Of a stretch of 64,000 bases of DNA, positions 25,380 to 33,399 are shown piece after piece; positions within the stretch are counted from its first letter, which is position 1, and every line of letters begins with the position of its first letter. This DNA is from Litorimonas sp964511495 (GTDB lineage Bacteria; Pseudomonadota; Alphaproteobacteria; Caulobacterales; Maricaulaceae). Made by a program: the position numbers and the translations under genes. Under the pieces are notes generated by a model. The model was not told the origin of the DNA. It made no database searches and saw only the letters and a program-made list of their open reading frames with translations. The stretch spans positions 59,596 to 123,595 of the forward strand of contig CAZEFT010000008.1 of NCBI GenBank assembly GCA_964511495.1. The letters run 5' to 3'.

Positions 25380-27293
25380 TTAATTACCGGATGTCAGATC
25401 AACTTTTTCCGCATTGGCTTGTCCGGCTAAACGGCGTTTTTCTTGACTAATCCAACGATCAATTTTCTTTTCCAACATATCAAGCGGCACGCCGCCATCT
25501 TCGAGTACTGCATCGTGGAAACCACGAATGTCAAAATCAGCGCCGAGGGAGTCCTTAGCGCGTTTACGGAGTTCCAAGATTTTCAATTCACCGATTTTAT
25601 AAGCCAAAGCCTGACCCGGCCATGAAATATAGCGGTCAACTTCTGTCTTGATATTATGAGCGGCCAGAGCGGAGTTTTCCAGAAAACAAGCTTCGGCTTG
25701 ATCGCGTGTCCAGCCCTTCCAATGCAATCCCGTATCCACAACGAGACGACAGGCGCGCCACATTTCATAGGTTAACTGACCGAACCGCTCATAAGGTGTT
25801 TCATAGAGGCCCATTTCTCCGGCCAATTTTTCGGAATAGAGCCCCCAGCCTTCGCCAAAGGCGTTGGGATAAAGCGATTGACGAAAACGCGGAACATTTT
25901 CCAATTCCTGAGCCAAAGCGATTTGATGGTGGTGGCCCGGTACGCCTTCATGAGCGGTCAGGGCTGGCAGGTTATAAAGCGGTCGTGATTTCAAATCATA
26001 TGTATTGACCACATAATTACCGGCGCGTCCTTTTTCGGGATTTCCGCCCCAATATCGCCCTGTCGTATAATTCGCAGCGATCTCTGCCGGAACAGGGATG
26101 ACGCCATAGGAGAGCCGAGGCAATGTTCCGAAAAATTCCGGCATTTTGCCGTCAAGCTTCTTGGCAAGATAAGAGGCGGTCATGAGCAATTCCTGCTCCG
26201 TCTCCGCGTAAAACTTTGGATTGGTTCGCAGATCGTTCAGAAATTCTGTGAAGCTACCTTTGAAGCCGACCTCTTTGATAATGGCATCCATTTCCCCGCG
26301 AATACGGGCGACTTCATCCAAGCCGATTTGGTGAATGTCATCAGGTGTCAGGTCAAGCGTTGTGAAATAACGGGTCAGGGCGCGGTAATAATTTCGCGAT
26401 TCTTCATTAATCCCAATGCCCGGAACTTTGCGGGCTTTCGGAATATAATCCTCTTCCAGAAATTCGGAGAGATCGCGATAAGCAGGTAAGACCGCACTGT
26501 TAACCGCCGCTTCGCCCAATGCGGCCAAGCGTTTTTGATCGGTTTCAGAAATTGTGTCGGGGAAAGATTTAAACGGGGCGTAAAGGCTGTGGTCTTTTGC
26601 AGAGCCTTTAGCGAGCGTTTTGACGGTTTTTAAAATACCCGGCATAATTTCAGCCGCGGCTGTCATCTCTGTGTCTATACCGCGTTGCATATTTTCGCGG
26701 TTTTGCAGGAAATATCGTGGTAATTGTGTCAGGCGAGCCGCATAGGCTTCATAATCCGATACTGTTTCAAATGTCGTCTGGCGCGCAATGTAAGTCAGGG
26801 AGTTGAAAAAGCCACTATCATTCGTAAAGGGAATACGGGCTTCATCAAAGGGGGCGAGACGTTGCTTTTGGCGCAAAACAAATCCCAAAAGATCGTAATT
26901 CAGACGCTCTTCCGCAGAAAAAGGACGAGAGGCGAGTTGTGCATGACGCGATAAGAATGCCTTGGTTTCTTCCTGCTCAGCTTTTACGTTTTCCAGACTG
27001 ACATCAGGCAGGCGACGTAATGCTTCTTCATCGCCGCGTTCCCCGGCTGCAATCGGGTTATTGGCCAACGTGGTATTCTGATAATCTTCAATCAGCTTTT
27101 CCAGACTATCAGCAATGATACATTCTGCTTGCCCGTCAATGACCGTAATTTGTCCATTGGTGCAAAATCCCGGAGCGATATTGATAACGTCTTCGGCTTG
27201 TTGGGCCGTGGCAAGAGAGGCTCCGCCGAGGAGCAAACACGCCGCGAGAGCTTTTGTTGACGAAAGACGAATGCAGAAACCGGAAAAGGTCAT
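25380..27293 (-). CDS. DUF885 family metallopeptidase-like protein, exported
   Basis: 637 residues with a signal peptide (STKALAACLLLGGASLATAQ). The DUF885 signature HEGVPGHHHQIALAQE, about two thirds along, and EGWGLYSEKLAGEMG further on resemble zinc-binding helices of gluzincin-like proteases. The neighbouring VDTGLHWKGWTRDQA is also typical. Such proteins are common in Caulobacterales and Xanthomonadales and are presumed dipeptidyl or tripeptidyl hydrolases of the periplasm, largely uncharacterised. It is followed by a tail-to-tail neighbour (EEP gene) and preceded by a minus-strand pterin dehydratase. Confidence 0.85.
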   Translation of the reverse strand: MTFSGFCIRLSSTKALAACLLLGGASLATAQQAEDVINIAPGFCTNGQITVIDGQAECIIADSLEKLIEDYQNTTLANNPIAAGERGDEEALRRLPDVSLENVKAEQEETKAFLSRHAQLASRPFSAEERLNYDLLGFVLRQKQRLAPFDEARIPFTNDSGFFNSLTYIARQTTFETVSDYEAYAARLTQLPRYFLQNRENMQRGIDTEMTAAAEIMPGILKTVKTLAKGSAKDHSLYAPFKSFPDTISETDQKRLAALGEAAVNSAVLPAYRDLSEFLEEDYIPKARKVPGIGINEESRNYYRALTRYFTTLDLTPDDIHQIGLDEVARIRGEMDAIIKEVGFKGSFTEFLNDLRTNPKFYAETEQELLMTASYLAKKLDGKMPEFFGTLPRLSYGVIPVPAEIAANYTTGRYWGGNPEKGRAGNYVVNTYDLKSRPLYNLPALTAHEGVPGHHHQIALAQELENVPRFRQSLYPNAFGEGWGLYSEKLAGEMGLYETPYERFGQLTYEMWRACRLVVDTGLHWKGWTRDQAEACFLENSALAAHNIKTEVDRYISWPGQALAYKIGELKILELRKRAKDSLGADFDIRGFHDAVLEDGGVPLDMLEKKIDRWISQEKRRLAGQANAEKVDLTSGN

Positions 27294-27389
27294 AAATCAT
27301 CCAAATATGTAATGTTTAATGAAGCCAGTGTGTAAGTTGTTAGGCTGAAAACACAAGCTTGCTTAGCGGTTGGAAATGTTTTGGGTGGC

Positions 27390-27665
27390 TTATGCCGCTT
27401 TTTCCATCGCCTTTGCGAGGGTGACATCTTTCTGCGTTACACCACCGGCATCATGGGTTGTGAGCGTTACATCCACGCGGTTATAGACATTAAACCATTC
27501 TGGGTGATGATCCATCTTATCAGCAATAATAGCAATGCGTGTCATCCACCCAAAGGCTTGCGCAAAATCATCAAAACGAAAAACTTTGGTGATGAAATCA
27601 TCTCCGCCTGTCCATCCGGGCAATTCTTCTGCAACGTCTTTCGGATTGAGTGTGTCCATCATCAT
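27390..27665 (-). CDS. phhB: 4a-hydroxytetrahydrobiopterin (pterin-4a-carbinolamine) dehydratase
   Basis: About 91 residues. Three ATG codons in a row (27665, 27662, 27659) follow AGGAG; the second or third has the best spacing. The frame is open further upstream, but that part is not family-like. The DCoH fold signature is clear: MDHHPEWFNVYNRVDVTLTTHDAGGVT, with the catalytic His-His pair and the Trp. The enzyme regenerates the pterin cofactor after aromatic hydroxylation, normally with phenylalanine hydroxylase (phhA), which is not in this window. It may also act in molybdopterin or folate side reactions (known for the family). Confidence 0.9.
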   Translation of the reverse strand: MMMDTLNPKDVAEELPGWTGGDDFITKVFRFDDFAQAFGWMTRIAIIADKMDHHPEWFNVYNRVDVTLTTHDAGGVTQKDVTLAKAMEKAA

Positions 27666-27836
27666 GGCTCCTGCTGTGTGGAAATATCGGGGTGACGATG
27701 ACGTGCTGATAATTAAACGGGATGGAACTGTAAACCATGCAATTCTTGCAAATCGTGAAACTCTCATACCAAGAAATCACAGTCTGAACCAGATTAAGTC
27801 GTGATTTCTTCACAATCAGCCGATAGGTCACGTTCT

Positions 27837-28250
27837 ATGGAATTAATGACGCGTTTCTCAGACTTTCTAGTCACGCCTCTAGTCGTTTGGACGGCCCGAG
27901 GATTGTGCGCGTTCGCTGTCGTTTTGGTCGTTTGGAAATCCATCGTTCCCTCTTTTTCGCAAAACACCATACCGCATATGGACAAAGTGCTTCATTTTGG
28001 CGCCTATTTTGTGATTGCGGGATTAGCGCTCTTATCGCGTTTTTGGCCCCATCCAAAAGCAGCAGGACGGATCACGCTTATTACGGTGATTATATTGGGT
28101 GTTGTTGTCGAGCTATTACAAGGCATGATGGCCGTTGGCCGCTCGGCTTCAATTGCTGATGCAATCGCCAATAGCTTGGGGGCGTGTCTCGCTTTCTTGC
28201 TTTGGTATGGTTTTTCGGATTGGTTTAATAGAGCTGTATCGACAGGCTAA
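27837..28250 (+). CDS. VanZ-like integral membrane protein
   Basis: 137 residues from the ATG at 27837 (MELMTRFSDFLV). A GTG at 27801 in the same frame gives 149 residues; neither has a strong ribosome site. Four membrane segments (about 10-30, 45-62, 70-92, 105-125) and the VanZ signatures HMDKVLHFGAYFVIAGL, LLQGMMAVGRSASIADAIANSLGA are visible. VanZ proteins have been tied to low-level teicoplanin resistance, but most chromosomal members like this have no known role. It ends in a 4-bp tail-to-tail overlap with dut. Confidence 0.8.
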   Translation: MELMTRFSDFLVTPLVVWTARGLCAFAVVLVVWKSIVPSFSQNTIPHMDKVLHFGAYFVIAGLALLSRFWPHPKAAGRITLITVIILGVVVELLQGMMAVGRSASIADAIANSLGACLAFLLWYGFSDWFNRAVSTG

Positions 28251-28699
28251 GCAACACCAGTTGAGCCAAACCCTCCGGCGCCTCTTGCCGTTTCATCCAG
28301 ATTATCGGCTTCGACGAACACACCCTGCGTAATGGGGGCAATCACCATTTGGGCGATGCGTTCCCCTCTTTGAATCGTGAAGGCGTCCTGCCCGAGATTA
28401 ATCAGCAACACTTTGACCTCGCCACGATAATCCGCATCAATTGTGCCGGGAGTATTCAGGCACGTAATACCGTGTTTGTAAGCTAGTCCTGAACGGGGTC
28501 GAATTTGTGCTTCATAGCCAGCGGGCAGAGCCATGCAAAAACCAGTCGGTACTAAAGCGCGTTCGCCGGGATTTAAGGTCAGAGGTGCCTCATTATCCAA
28601 GGCCGCGCGCAAGTCAGCTCCGGCGGCAAGCTCGGTTTCATAATGAGGTAAAGCCAAATCCCCAAAATGATCTAAGGTTTTAAATGCGATGCGAACCAT
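28247..28699 (-). CDS. dut: Deoxyuridine 5'-triphosphate nucleotidohydrolase (dUTPase)
   Basis: 150-residue trimeric dUTPase that removes dUTP from the pool and supplies dUMP for thymidylate. The five motifs are visible: AGADLRAAL (1), PRSGLAYK (2), GTIDADYRGEVKVLLIN (3), RIAQMVIAP (4) and the C-terminal RGAGGFGSTGV (5), which closes on the substrate. It follows the acidic repeat protein and coaBC on the same strand, the remains of a ubiB-coaBC-dut grouping seen in alphaproteobacteria. Confidence 0.96.
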   Translation of the reverse strand: MVRIAFKTLDHFGDLALPHYETELAAGADLRAALDNEAPLTLNPGERALVPTGFCMALPAGYEAQIRPRSGLAYKHGITCLNTPGTIDADYRGEVKVLLINLGQDAFTIQRGERIAQMVIAPITQGVFVEADNLDETARGAGGFGSTGVA

Positions 28700-28733
28700 G
28701 TCAGGGCCTTTTGTTTGTCATGTTGCCTCACGC

Positions 28734-29867
28734 TTATTCTGACTCGGACTTATCCTCCAGAGCCTCTTGAGACTCTTTCGTGGATGGTTTGACCGTGGAT
28801 GGTTGGTCAACCTTTTGGGGCTCAACCATAGGACGGCTGTACCCAATGGAATTATCGAGAGCAGGTATATCGCTTACGGATGGCGACGGACTTTTGGTCT
28901 CATTGGTCGCGTCAGGCATGTCTAAGTCGGATGTTTCTTTTGCGTCAGAAGTTTCCCCTGAAGTGGCTCCGGTTGTGGCTTCTGAACTTGCAGCGCTGAC
29001 AGTCTCACTTTTGTCTTTTGTCGAAAGTGTCTCGTCTTCAGCGGCGTTTTTACTGTCCGCATTACCAGAGCCATCCTCTGTAGTGGCTTCGGTTTCCGAT
29101 GTTTCAATGTTTGATGTTTCAGCGACGGGCGTTTCAGTTTCAGCTTCAGTTTTAGTTTCAGTCTCAGTCTCAGTCTCAGTCTCAGTCTCAGTCTCAGGGT
29201 TTTCTGCGGCTGATGTGTCAGTATCTAATGTTTCAGACTCTGACGTTTCAGTTTTTGGGTCAGGCTCGGAGAGTGTTGTTTCAGGAGCTTTCTCTTCCTC
29301 AACGTCTTTTTCTAATTTTTCTGAGTCTTGTTTCTCTTTTTCTTTCGCTTTAGCTTCTTTTTCTTGCGCCTCTTTCTTCAACGCTTCCTTCTCATGCAGG
29401 CCATGGTCTTTGGCGTTAAAGGAGGCAATTTGTTCTGTAAGGCGGGCCTGCGTTTCTTCGTCCAGACCGGACCCCTTATAATCATATCGAAATTCACCCT
29501 CTTTGAAATAATAGGTGATAAGGTCTGAGTCCTGAATCTCAAAATTTTGAGAAAGGAAAAACGGAATTCCCGTCGCCATGATTTTGAAATCACTTTTGGT
29601 TGGAATAACGTCAGAGCGTTTGCACATAACCGCTTGAATGTTGAGGCCATCAATTTCGTAAAGGGTTTCAACCTCATCATTATAAACGGATTCCATGAAG
29701 TCATAAGCCGGACGATAGCTTGCGACATTGGCTCCGCCGCGACCGGTTTCGTCTGCAATAAATTCGAGCAGGACGATTTCACAATCAGCGATATTGCTCG
29801 CCTGTGCGCTAGGGGACAGGCAGAAAGCCAATGGCAATAGAGAAGCAGTAAGGGCGCGAAAGTTCAT
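28734..29867 (-). CDS. Exported acidic protein with Glu-Thr repeat tail, unknown function
   Basis: 377 residues. The signal peptide (ALTASLLPLAFCLSPSAQA) precedes a folded-looking domain of about 130 residues (ADCEIVLLEFIADETGRGG...DYKGSG). Then come a Lys/Glu coiled-coil segment (about 152-200) and a long disordered, Glu/Thr/Ser-rich tail with consecutive ET dipeptides. The tail is coded by six perfect copies of a hexanucleotide at 29161-29196, flanked by degenerate copies. The N-terminal domain matches no family I recognise. It lies between coaBC and dut on the same strand, probably in their transcript. Repeat number may vary between strains (inference). Confidence 0.8.
   Translation of the reverse strand: MNFRALTASLLPLAFCLSPSAQASNIADCEIVLLEFIADETGRGGANVASYRPAYDFMESVYNDEVETLYEIDGLNIQAVMCKRSDVIPTKSDFKIMATGIPFFLSQNFEIQDSDLITYYFKEGEFRYDYKGSGLDEETQARLTEQIASFNAKDHGLHEKEALKKEAQEKEAKAKEKEKQDSEKLEKDVEEEKAPETTLSEPDPKTETSESETLDTDTSAAENPETETETETETETETKTEAETETPVAETSNIETSETEATTEDGSGNADSKNAAEDETLSTKDKSETVSAASSEATTGATSGETSDAKETSDLDMPDATNETKSPSPSVSDIPALDNSIGYSRPMVEPQKVDQPSTVKPSTKESQEALEDKSESE
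29161..29196. repeat. Six tandem hexanucleotides within the acidic-protein gene
   Basis: GTCTCA is repeated six times on the + strand, with degenerate copies (GTTTCA, GTTTTA) on the left. On the coding (minus) strand it encodes Glu-Thr pairs, so any copy-number change keeps the frame. Confidence 0.9.
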
Positions 29868-29887
29868 GAGAAGTCTTTCATAATAGT

Positions 29888-31135
29888 CTATTGATCTGCG
29901 CGAGTGTCATCAGGAGCTGATGTCACAGCCCGTGCAATTATTTCCGCCAATCGGTCAGCGGCTTCTGTTTTTAATAAATCCGGCCATTCGGTTTCACCGT
30001 CTTGAGTCACAATAATCATACGGTTTCGATCTCCGCCCATAACATCACCCGAGACATCATTGGCGACAATCCAGTCACAGCCCTTGCGCAGACGTTTGGC
30101 TTTGGCGTGGGTGATGACATCATGAGTTTCTGCGGCGAAACCGACAATTAATTGCGGGCGTTTCGATTTATGTGCGCAAATCGTTTTGAGAATATCAGGA
30201 TTTTCAACAAGCTCTAAGGGCGGCAAACCCTTTTCCAATTTGGCCTTTTTTACCTTTTTATCCGCGCGTTTGGCCGGACGCCAATCCGCGACAGCCGCGA
30301 CGCTGATAAAGACATCGGCGGGTAGGGCCGCTTCGACTGCGTTTAGCATATCTTGCGCGGTTTCGACATTAATACGATTTACGCCCATGGGTGAGGGCAG
30401 GGAAACAGGGCCCGAAACCAAACTCACATCCGCCCCTAAATCCGCCAGAGACTGAGCAATGGCGAAGCCTTGCTTGCCTGAGGAATGATTAGAGAGATAA
30501 CGCACGGGATCCAGAGGTTCGCGCGTTGGCCCGGCTGTGATAACAACATGTTTGCCGCTCAAAGGGAGGACTGTTTGGACGCCGTCTATATGCGTGACAC
30601 CTTGAAGCGTAGCCTCAATCACATCGGCAATCGCTTCAGGTTCGGCCATGCGTCCGTCACCATATTCGCCGCAAGCCATAGCGCCGCTATCGGGGCCGAT
30701 GAAAAGACAACCATCCTTGCGCAGAGTCTGAATGTTGCGCTGTGTTGCGGGATGTTCCCACATACGGACATTCATGGCGGGAGCAAAGAGGACGCGCTTA
30801 TCTGTGGCCAGTAAGGTTGTTGTGGCAAGGTCTGCGGCCAGTCCATGCGCCGCTTTAGCGAGCATGTTGGCGGTGGCCGGGGCGACCACGACTAAATCGG
30901 CGGAGCGGGATAGCTCAATATGTCCCATTTCTGCTTCATCAGTCAGGTCCCATAAATCCGTATAGACTTTATCGCCGGATAAGCCACCTGCAGAAAGAGG
31001 TGTAACAAATTGTTGTCCGCCCTTACTCAAAATAACACGTGTCGCAATGCCGCGCTTAGCCAAAAGGCGAATGAGAAAGAGCGACTTATATGCCGCAATC
31101 CCGCCGCCAATAATCAAAAGAACCCGTTTCGTCAT
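29888..31135 (-). CDS. coaBC: Bifunctional phosphopantothenoylcysteine synthetase/decarboxylase
   Basis: 415 residues. The CoaC flavoprotein half has the FMN loop GGGIAAYKSL, the PxMNxxMW motif as APAMNVRMW and the catalytic Cys in SGAMACGEYGDGRMAEPE. The CoaB half begins near residue 200 (VITAGPTREPLDPVRYLSNHSSGKQG), which binds CTP. Together they make phosphopantetheine from phosphopantothenate and cysteine. The gene is first in a minus-strand run with the acidic protein and dut; a small membrane protein is divergent. Confidence 0.95.
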   Translation of the reverse strand: MTKRVLLIIGGGIAAYKSLFLIRLLAKRGIATRVILSKGGQQFVTPLSAGGLSGDKVYTDLWDLTDEAEMGHIELSRSADLVVVAPATANMLAKAAHGLAADLATTTLLATDKRVLFAPAMNVRMWEHPATQRNIQTLRKDGCLFIGPDSGAMACGEYGDGRMAEPEAIADVIEATLQGVTHIDGVQTVLPLSGKHVVITAGPTREPLDPVRYLSNHSSGKQGFAIAQSLADLGADVSLVSGPVSLPSPMGVNRINVETAQDMLNAVEAALPADVFISVAAVADWRPAKRADKKVKKAKLEKGLPPLELVENPDILKTICAHKSKRPQLIVGFAAETHDVITHAKAKRLRKGCDWIVANDVSGDVMGGDRNRMIIVTQDGETEWPDLLKTEAADRLAEIIARAVTSAPDDTRADQ

Positions 31136-31267
31136 ATATGAAGTTTAGAGGCTCGGGAGGAGGAGGGCAAAGGGAATAAGCAATCAAGGACAGTTTGGAG
31201 AAGCGATTTGCTTTCACGCACGCCTTTGTCCTACATCATAAAAGCATAAGAGTTGGAGGAGCCGTTT

Positions 31268-31618
31268 ATGAAGATGGTCGTTGAGAATGGGCGATTAAAG
31301 CTTGGCAGTCTTTACAAAGCCGTTGTGGTTGGCTGGATTTATGGATTTGGTTTCTTCTTTGGGGTTGTTCTTTTTTTACTTCTGCTCGTCAGTCTTTTGA
31401 CAGGGCAAATGATGGTCAATGGCGAAATGGTTTATGGTCGCGGTAGGATTTTTTTGGAAATGCTGCCCATATTAATCGTTTTCCCCATTGCCATCGTCAT
31501 GAACGCGCTGATGCTTGGAGGTCTTGTTATTGGCGGGCTAGCCCTTTACCGAAAACGCAGGCCAATAGAACTGGTGGATGAAAATCAGAAGCCCATTGTC
31601 ACGCAAATTTTCGACTGA
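31268..31618 (+). CDS. Small integral membrane protein, unknown function
   Basis: 116 residues from the ATG at 31268 (MKMVVENGRLKLGSLYK), which follows a GGAGGAG site. A TTG 15 bp earlier is also in frame but overlaps that site. Two strong membrane helices are visible (about 19-44 and 68-93), followed by a basic stop-transfer stretch YRKRRP and a polar tail. I do not recognise a family. It is divergent from coaBC and converges on the DUF1254 gene, 36 bp away. Confidence 0.75.
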   Translation: MKMVVENGRLKLGSLYKAVVVGWIYGFGFFFGVVLFLLLLVSLLTGQMMVNGEMVYGRGRIFLEMLPILIVFPIAIVMNALMLGGLVIGGLALYRKRRPIELVDENQKPIVTQIFD

Positions 31619-31654
31619 GGTTATGAATAAAACCTCGCACCATAAAGAGGGGCG

Positions 31655-32218
31655 CTATCGTGAAGCCGGGCCGCAATAGAGAGCGTTTTGATTCTCAATG
31701 ATGTCCGGCATATCTGTTTCATCAGCGGCAAACCGCCTAATGAGCATGACCCCTCTTTTTGTTGGCGATTGAATATAATGTGTGATTCCAGTCTCCGGCA
31801 TGGAGTTTTGTGAAAGTGGCGGCGGGTCGATCGTAAGGACGAAATCAAATGCCGCGCTAGGGAGCTCTTTATCATTGACCACAAAATAATTATCCGAGTT
31901 TTGCTGGTAAAGAGACATAGACCAATAACGCGGCCATATTTCACCTGAAATCCTTACGGGACCTTCGGACAGATCATAGGCCATGGAGCTGATAATACTG
32001 TCTGGATTGGCGCGCCTGACGGAGTTTTTACGTGGCCCATATTCGCGATTGTGGAAACACTGATTCCACCCGCCCGCAAATTCCGCAATGCGGTTTTCAA
32101 TCTTGGTCATAACGGTTTTCGGGGCTTGATGTACAATGGTTCGGCTGGTCACATAATAGGTAATGAGCGCCAATAAGAGCCCCATCGCCAGTAAGGTAAG
32201 TGGTCCTCGTTTTAACAT
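31655..32218 (-). CDS. DUF1254-like membrane-anchored protein
   Basis: 187 residues. The N-terminal anchor is LLAMGLLLALITYYVT. The body resembles the DUF1254 partner of DUF1214 proteins: RRANPDSIISSMAYDLSEGPVRISGEIWP followed by RYWSMSLYQQNSDNYFVVND. Its start overlaps the stop of the upstream DUF1214 gene by 7 bp, so they are coupled. Function unknown; related proteins in Caulobacterales appear in the same order. Confidence 0.75.
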   Translation of the reverse strand: MLKRGPLTLLAMGLLLALITYYVTSRTIVHQAPKTVMTKIENRIAEFAGGWNQCFHNREYGPRKNSVRRANPDSIISSMAYDLSEGPVRISGEIWPRYWSMSLYQQNSDNYFVVNDKELPSAAFDFVLTIDPPPLSQNSMPETGITHYIQSPTKRGVMLIRRFAADETDMPDIIENQNALYCGPASR

Positions 32219-32844
32219 GACACGCGCTCCACATCGGGAAGGGTGATATTCGGCAAGGCCGCCTTTATTGTTGGTGATGGATTATAGAGCCGCAAGATGA
32301 GTTCAAAAGCTTTGTCTCCTTCGGATTGTGAGGGGAGCCAATGGTCTCCCTTGCGGTCATGGGCAACCGTCAGTGACCAATTCCCGTCTATATCCGCGGG
32401 CAAGTTGACGCTGTTCCAACTGGAACGATTTTCACTATTGGGAACATATTTTTGCGTGTCGCTATCATAAAGCGTGATCGACCACCATCGTGTGTCAAAC
32501 GGGCCACCGCTTACTTCATAGACACATTGAGACAAAAGAGGGCGACCCTGATTGTCTTTCGTTGCGATAAGATAAGCGACCTCTTTAGATGATAGTCCGA
32601 GAGGCCCGCTGATCGCCACTTTGGCGCGTATCATAGGGGTCGCTGCAGGAGAGCCAATCTGGTCTGAATAAAACCAGCCGCTTTCAGTCTCTTCAAACCC
32701 TTTATAGAGCGAGACCTGCGTGCTTAATTTGGCTCGCACTGTGAAGGTTGCCAGTAAGGCTGAGGCAATGATAATGAAAATGGCGCCAGATACTAAAATC
32801 CCCACTTTACCTGTTCTGCCCGTCATCATCTCATCTTCTTTCAT
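32212..32844 (-). CDS. DUF1214-domain membrane-anchored protein
   Basis: 210 residues. An anchor at about 13-33 precedes the DUF1214 domain: TRWWSITLYDSDTQKYVPNSENRSSW and DGNWSLTVAHDRKGDHWLPS, ending FELILRLYNPSP. The listed ATG is 14 bp inside the end of the ankyrin gene; an alternative start lies at 32829 or 32826 (MM). The family has been linked to porins and exported carbohydrate proteins, but its biochemistry is unknown. Confidence 0.78.
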   Translation of the reverse strand: MKEDEMMTGRTGKVGILVSGAIFIIIASALLATFTVRAKLSTQVSLYKGFEETESGWFYSDQIGSPAATPMIRAKVAISGPLGLSSKEVAYLIATKDNQGRPLLSQCVYEVSGGPFDTRWWSITLYDSDTQKYVPNSENRSSWNSVNLPADIDGNWSLTVAHDRKGDHWLPSQSEGDKAFELILRLYNPSPTIKAALPNITLPDVERVSC

Positions 32845-33379
32845 ACTCTTCGATTAAGGCCAGAATCTCTGTGGCACCCCATTCATTGGCTTTTATTTTA
32901 GCATTATAGGGTTGTCCGTCCCTGATATAGTTTTTTCGAAAATCAATACCTGCTTCTAACAAAATTGCGGCTGTTTCAATTGCGCGTTCCATCACAAGAT
33001 TTTCACTGTGTCCGCGTCCCGCAATTATCGCTGCGAAGAGTGGATTGCGTTCTGCTTGGCTGACGTCGAGGTTTGAGCCTTGTTCAAGCAAATATCGGAC
33101 ATTGTCATTTCGTGCAGTGGCGGCCGCGGCGCAAATAGGGCGAGCGCCTGTCAAAACACTGCAATCATTGACGTCGTAATTGAAGGTAACCAGTATTTTC
33201 AAAATATTCACAGAACAATGACGGGCTGCATAATGCAGCCATGTTCCGTCATGCGGTGTCAGGCGATCAATTTCAGGGTGAGTTTTAAGAGCTTTGTGAA
33301 TGGCGACTTCATTCCCGCTTTTTAATGCTTCCGCGATAAGAATGGCAGGGTGACGTTTCTTTTTTCCCAAACCAAACAT
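32831..33379 (-). CDS. Ankyrin-repeat protein
   Basis: 182 residues with about four ankyrin repeats. Recognisable units are DGTWLHYAARHCSVNILKIL, GARPICAAAATARNDNVRYLLEQGSNLDV and a degenerate unit ending AIETAAILLEAGIDF. It begins MFGLGKKKRHP with no signal, so is probably cytoplasmic and mediates protein contacts. It is first of three overlapping minus-strand genes with DUF1214 and DUF1254, lying 20 bp below ubiB. Confidence 0.82.
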   Translation of the reverse strand: MFGLGKKKRHPAILIAEALKSGNEVAIHKALKTHPEIDRLTPHDGTWLHYAARHCSVNILKILVTFNYDVNDCSVLTGARPICAAAATARNDNVRYLLEQGSNLDVSQAERNPLFAAIIAGRGHSENLVMERAIETAAILLEAGIDFRKNYIRDGQPYNAKIKANEWGATEILALIEEYERR

Positions 33380-33399
33380 TTCTACCCTGTCTCAGCTTT

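Noticed and set aside
27837..28250. Glycopeptide resistance gene vanZ
   Set aside because: The family is broad, and no other van genes are present; only the fold name applies.
28780..29481. Long + strand open frame (233 residues, Ser/Val-rich)
   Set aside because: It is the complement of the acidic repeat gene; its composition follows from the repeats, and it has no ribosome site or domain.
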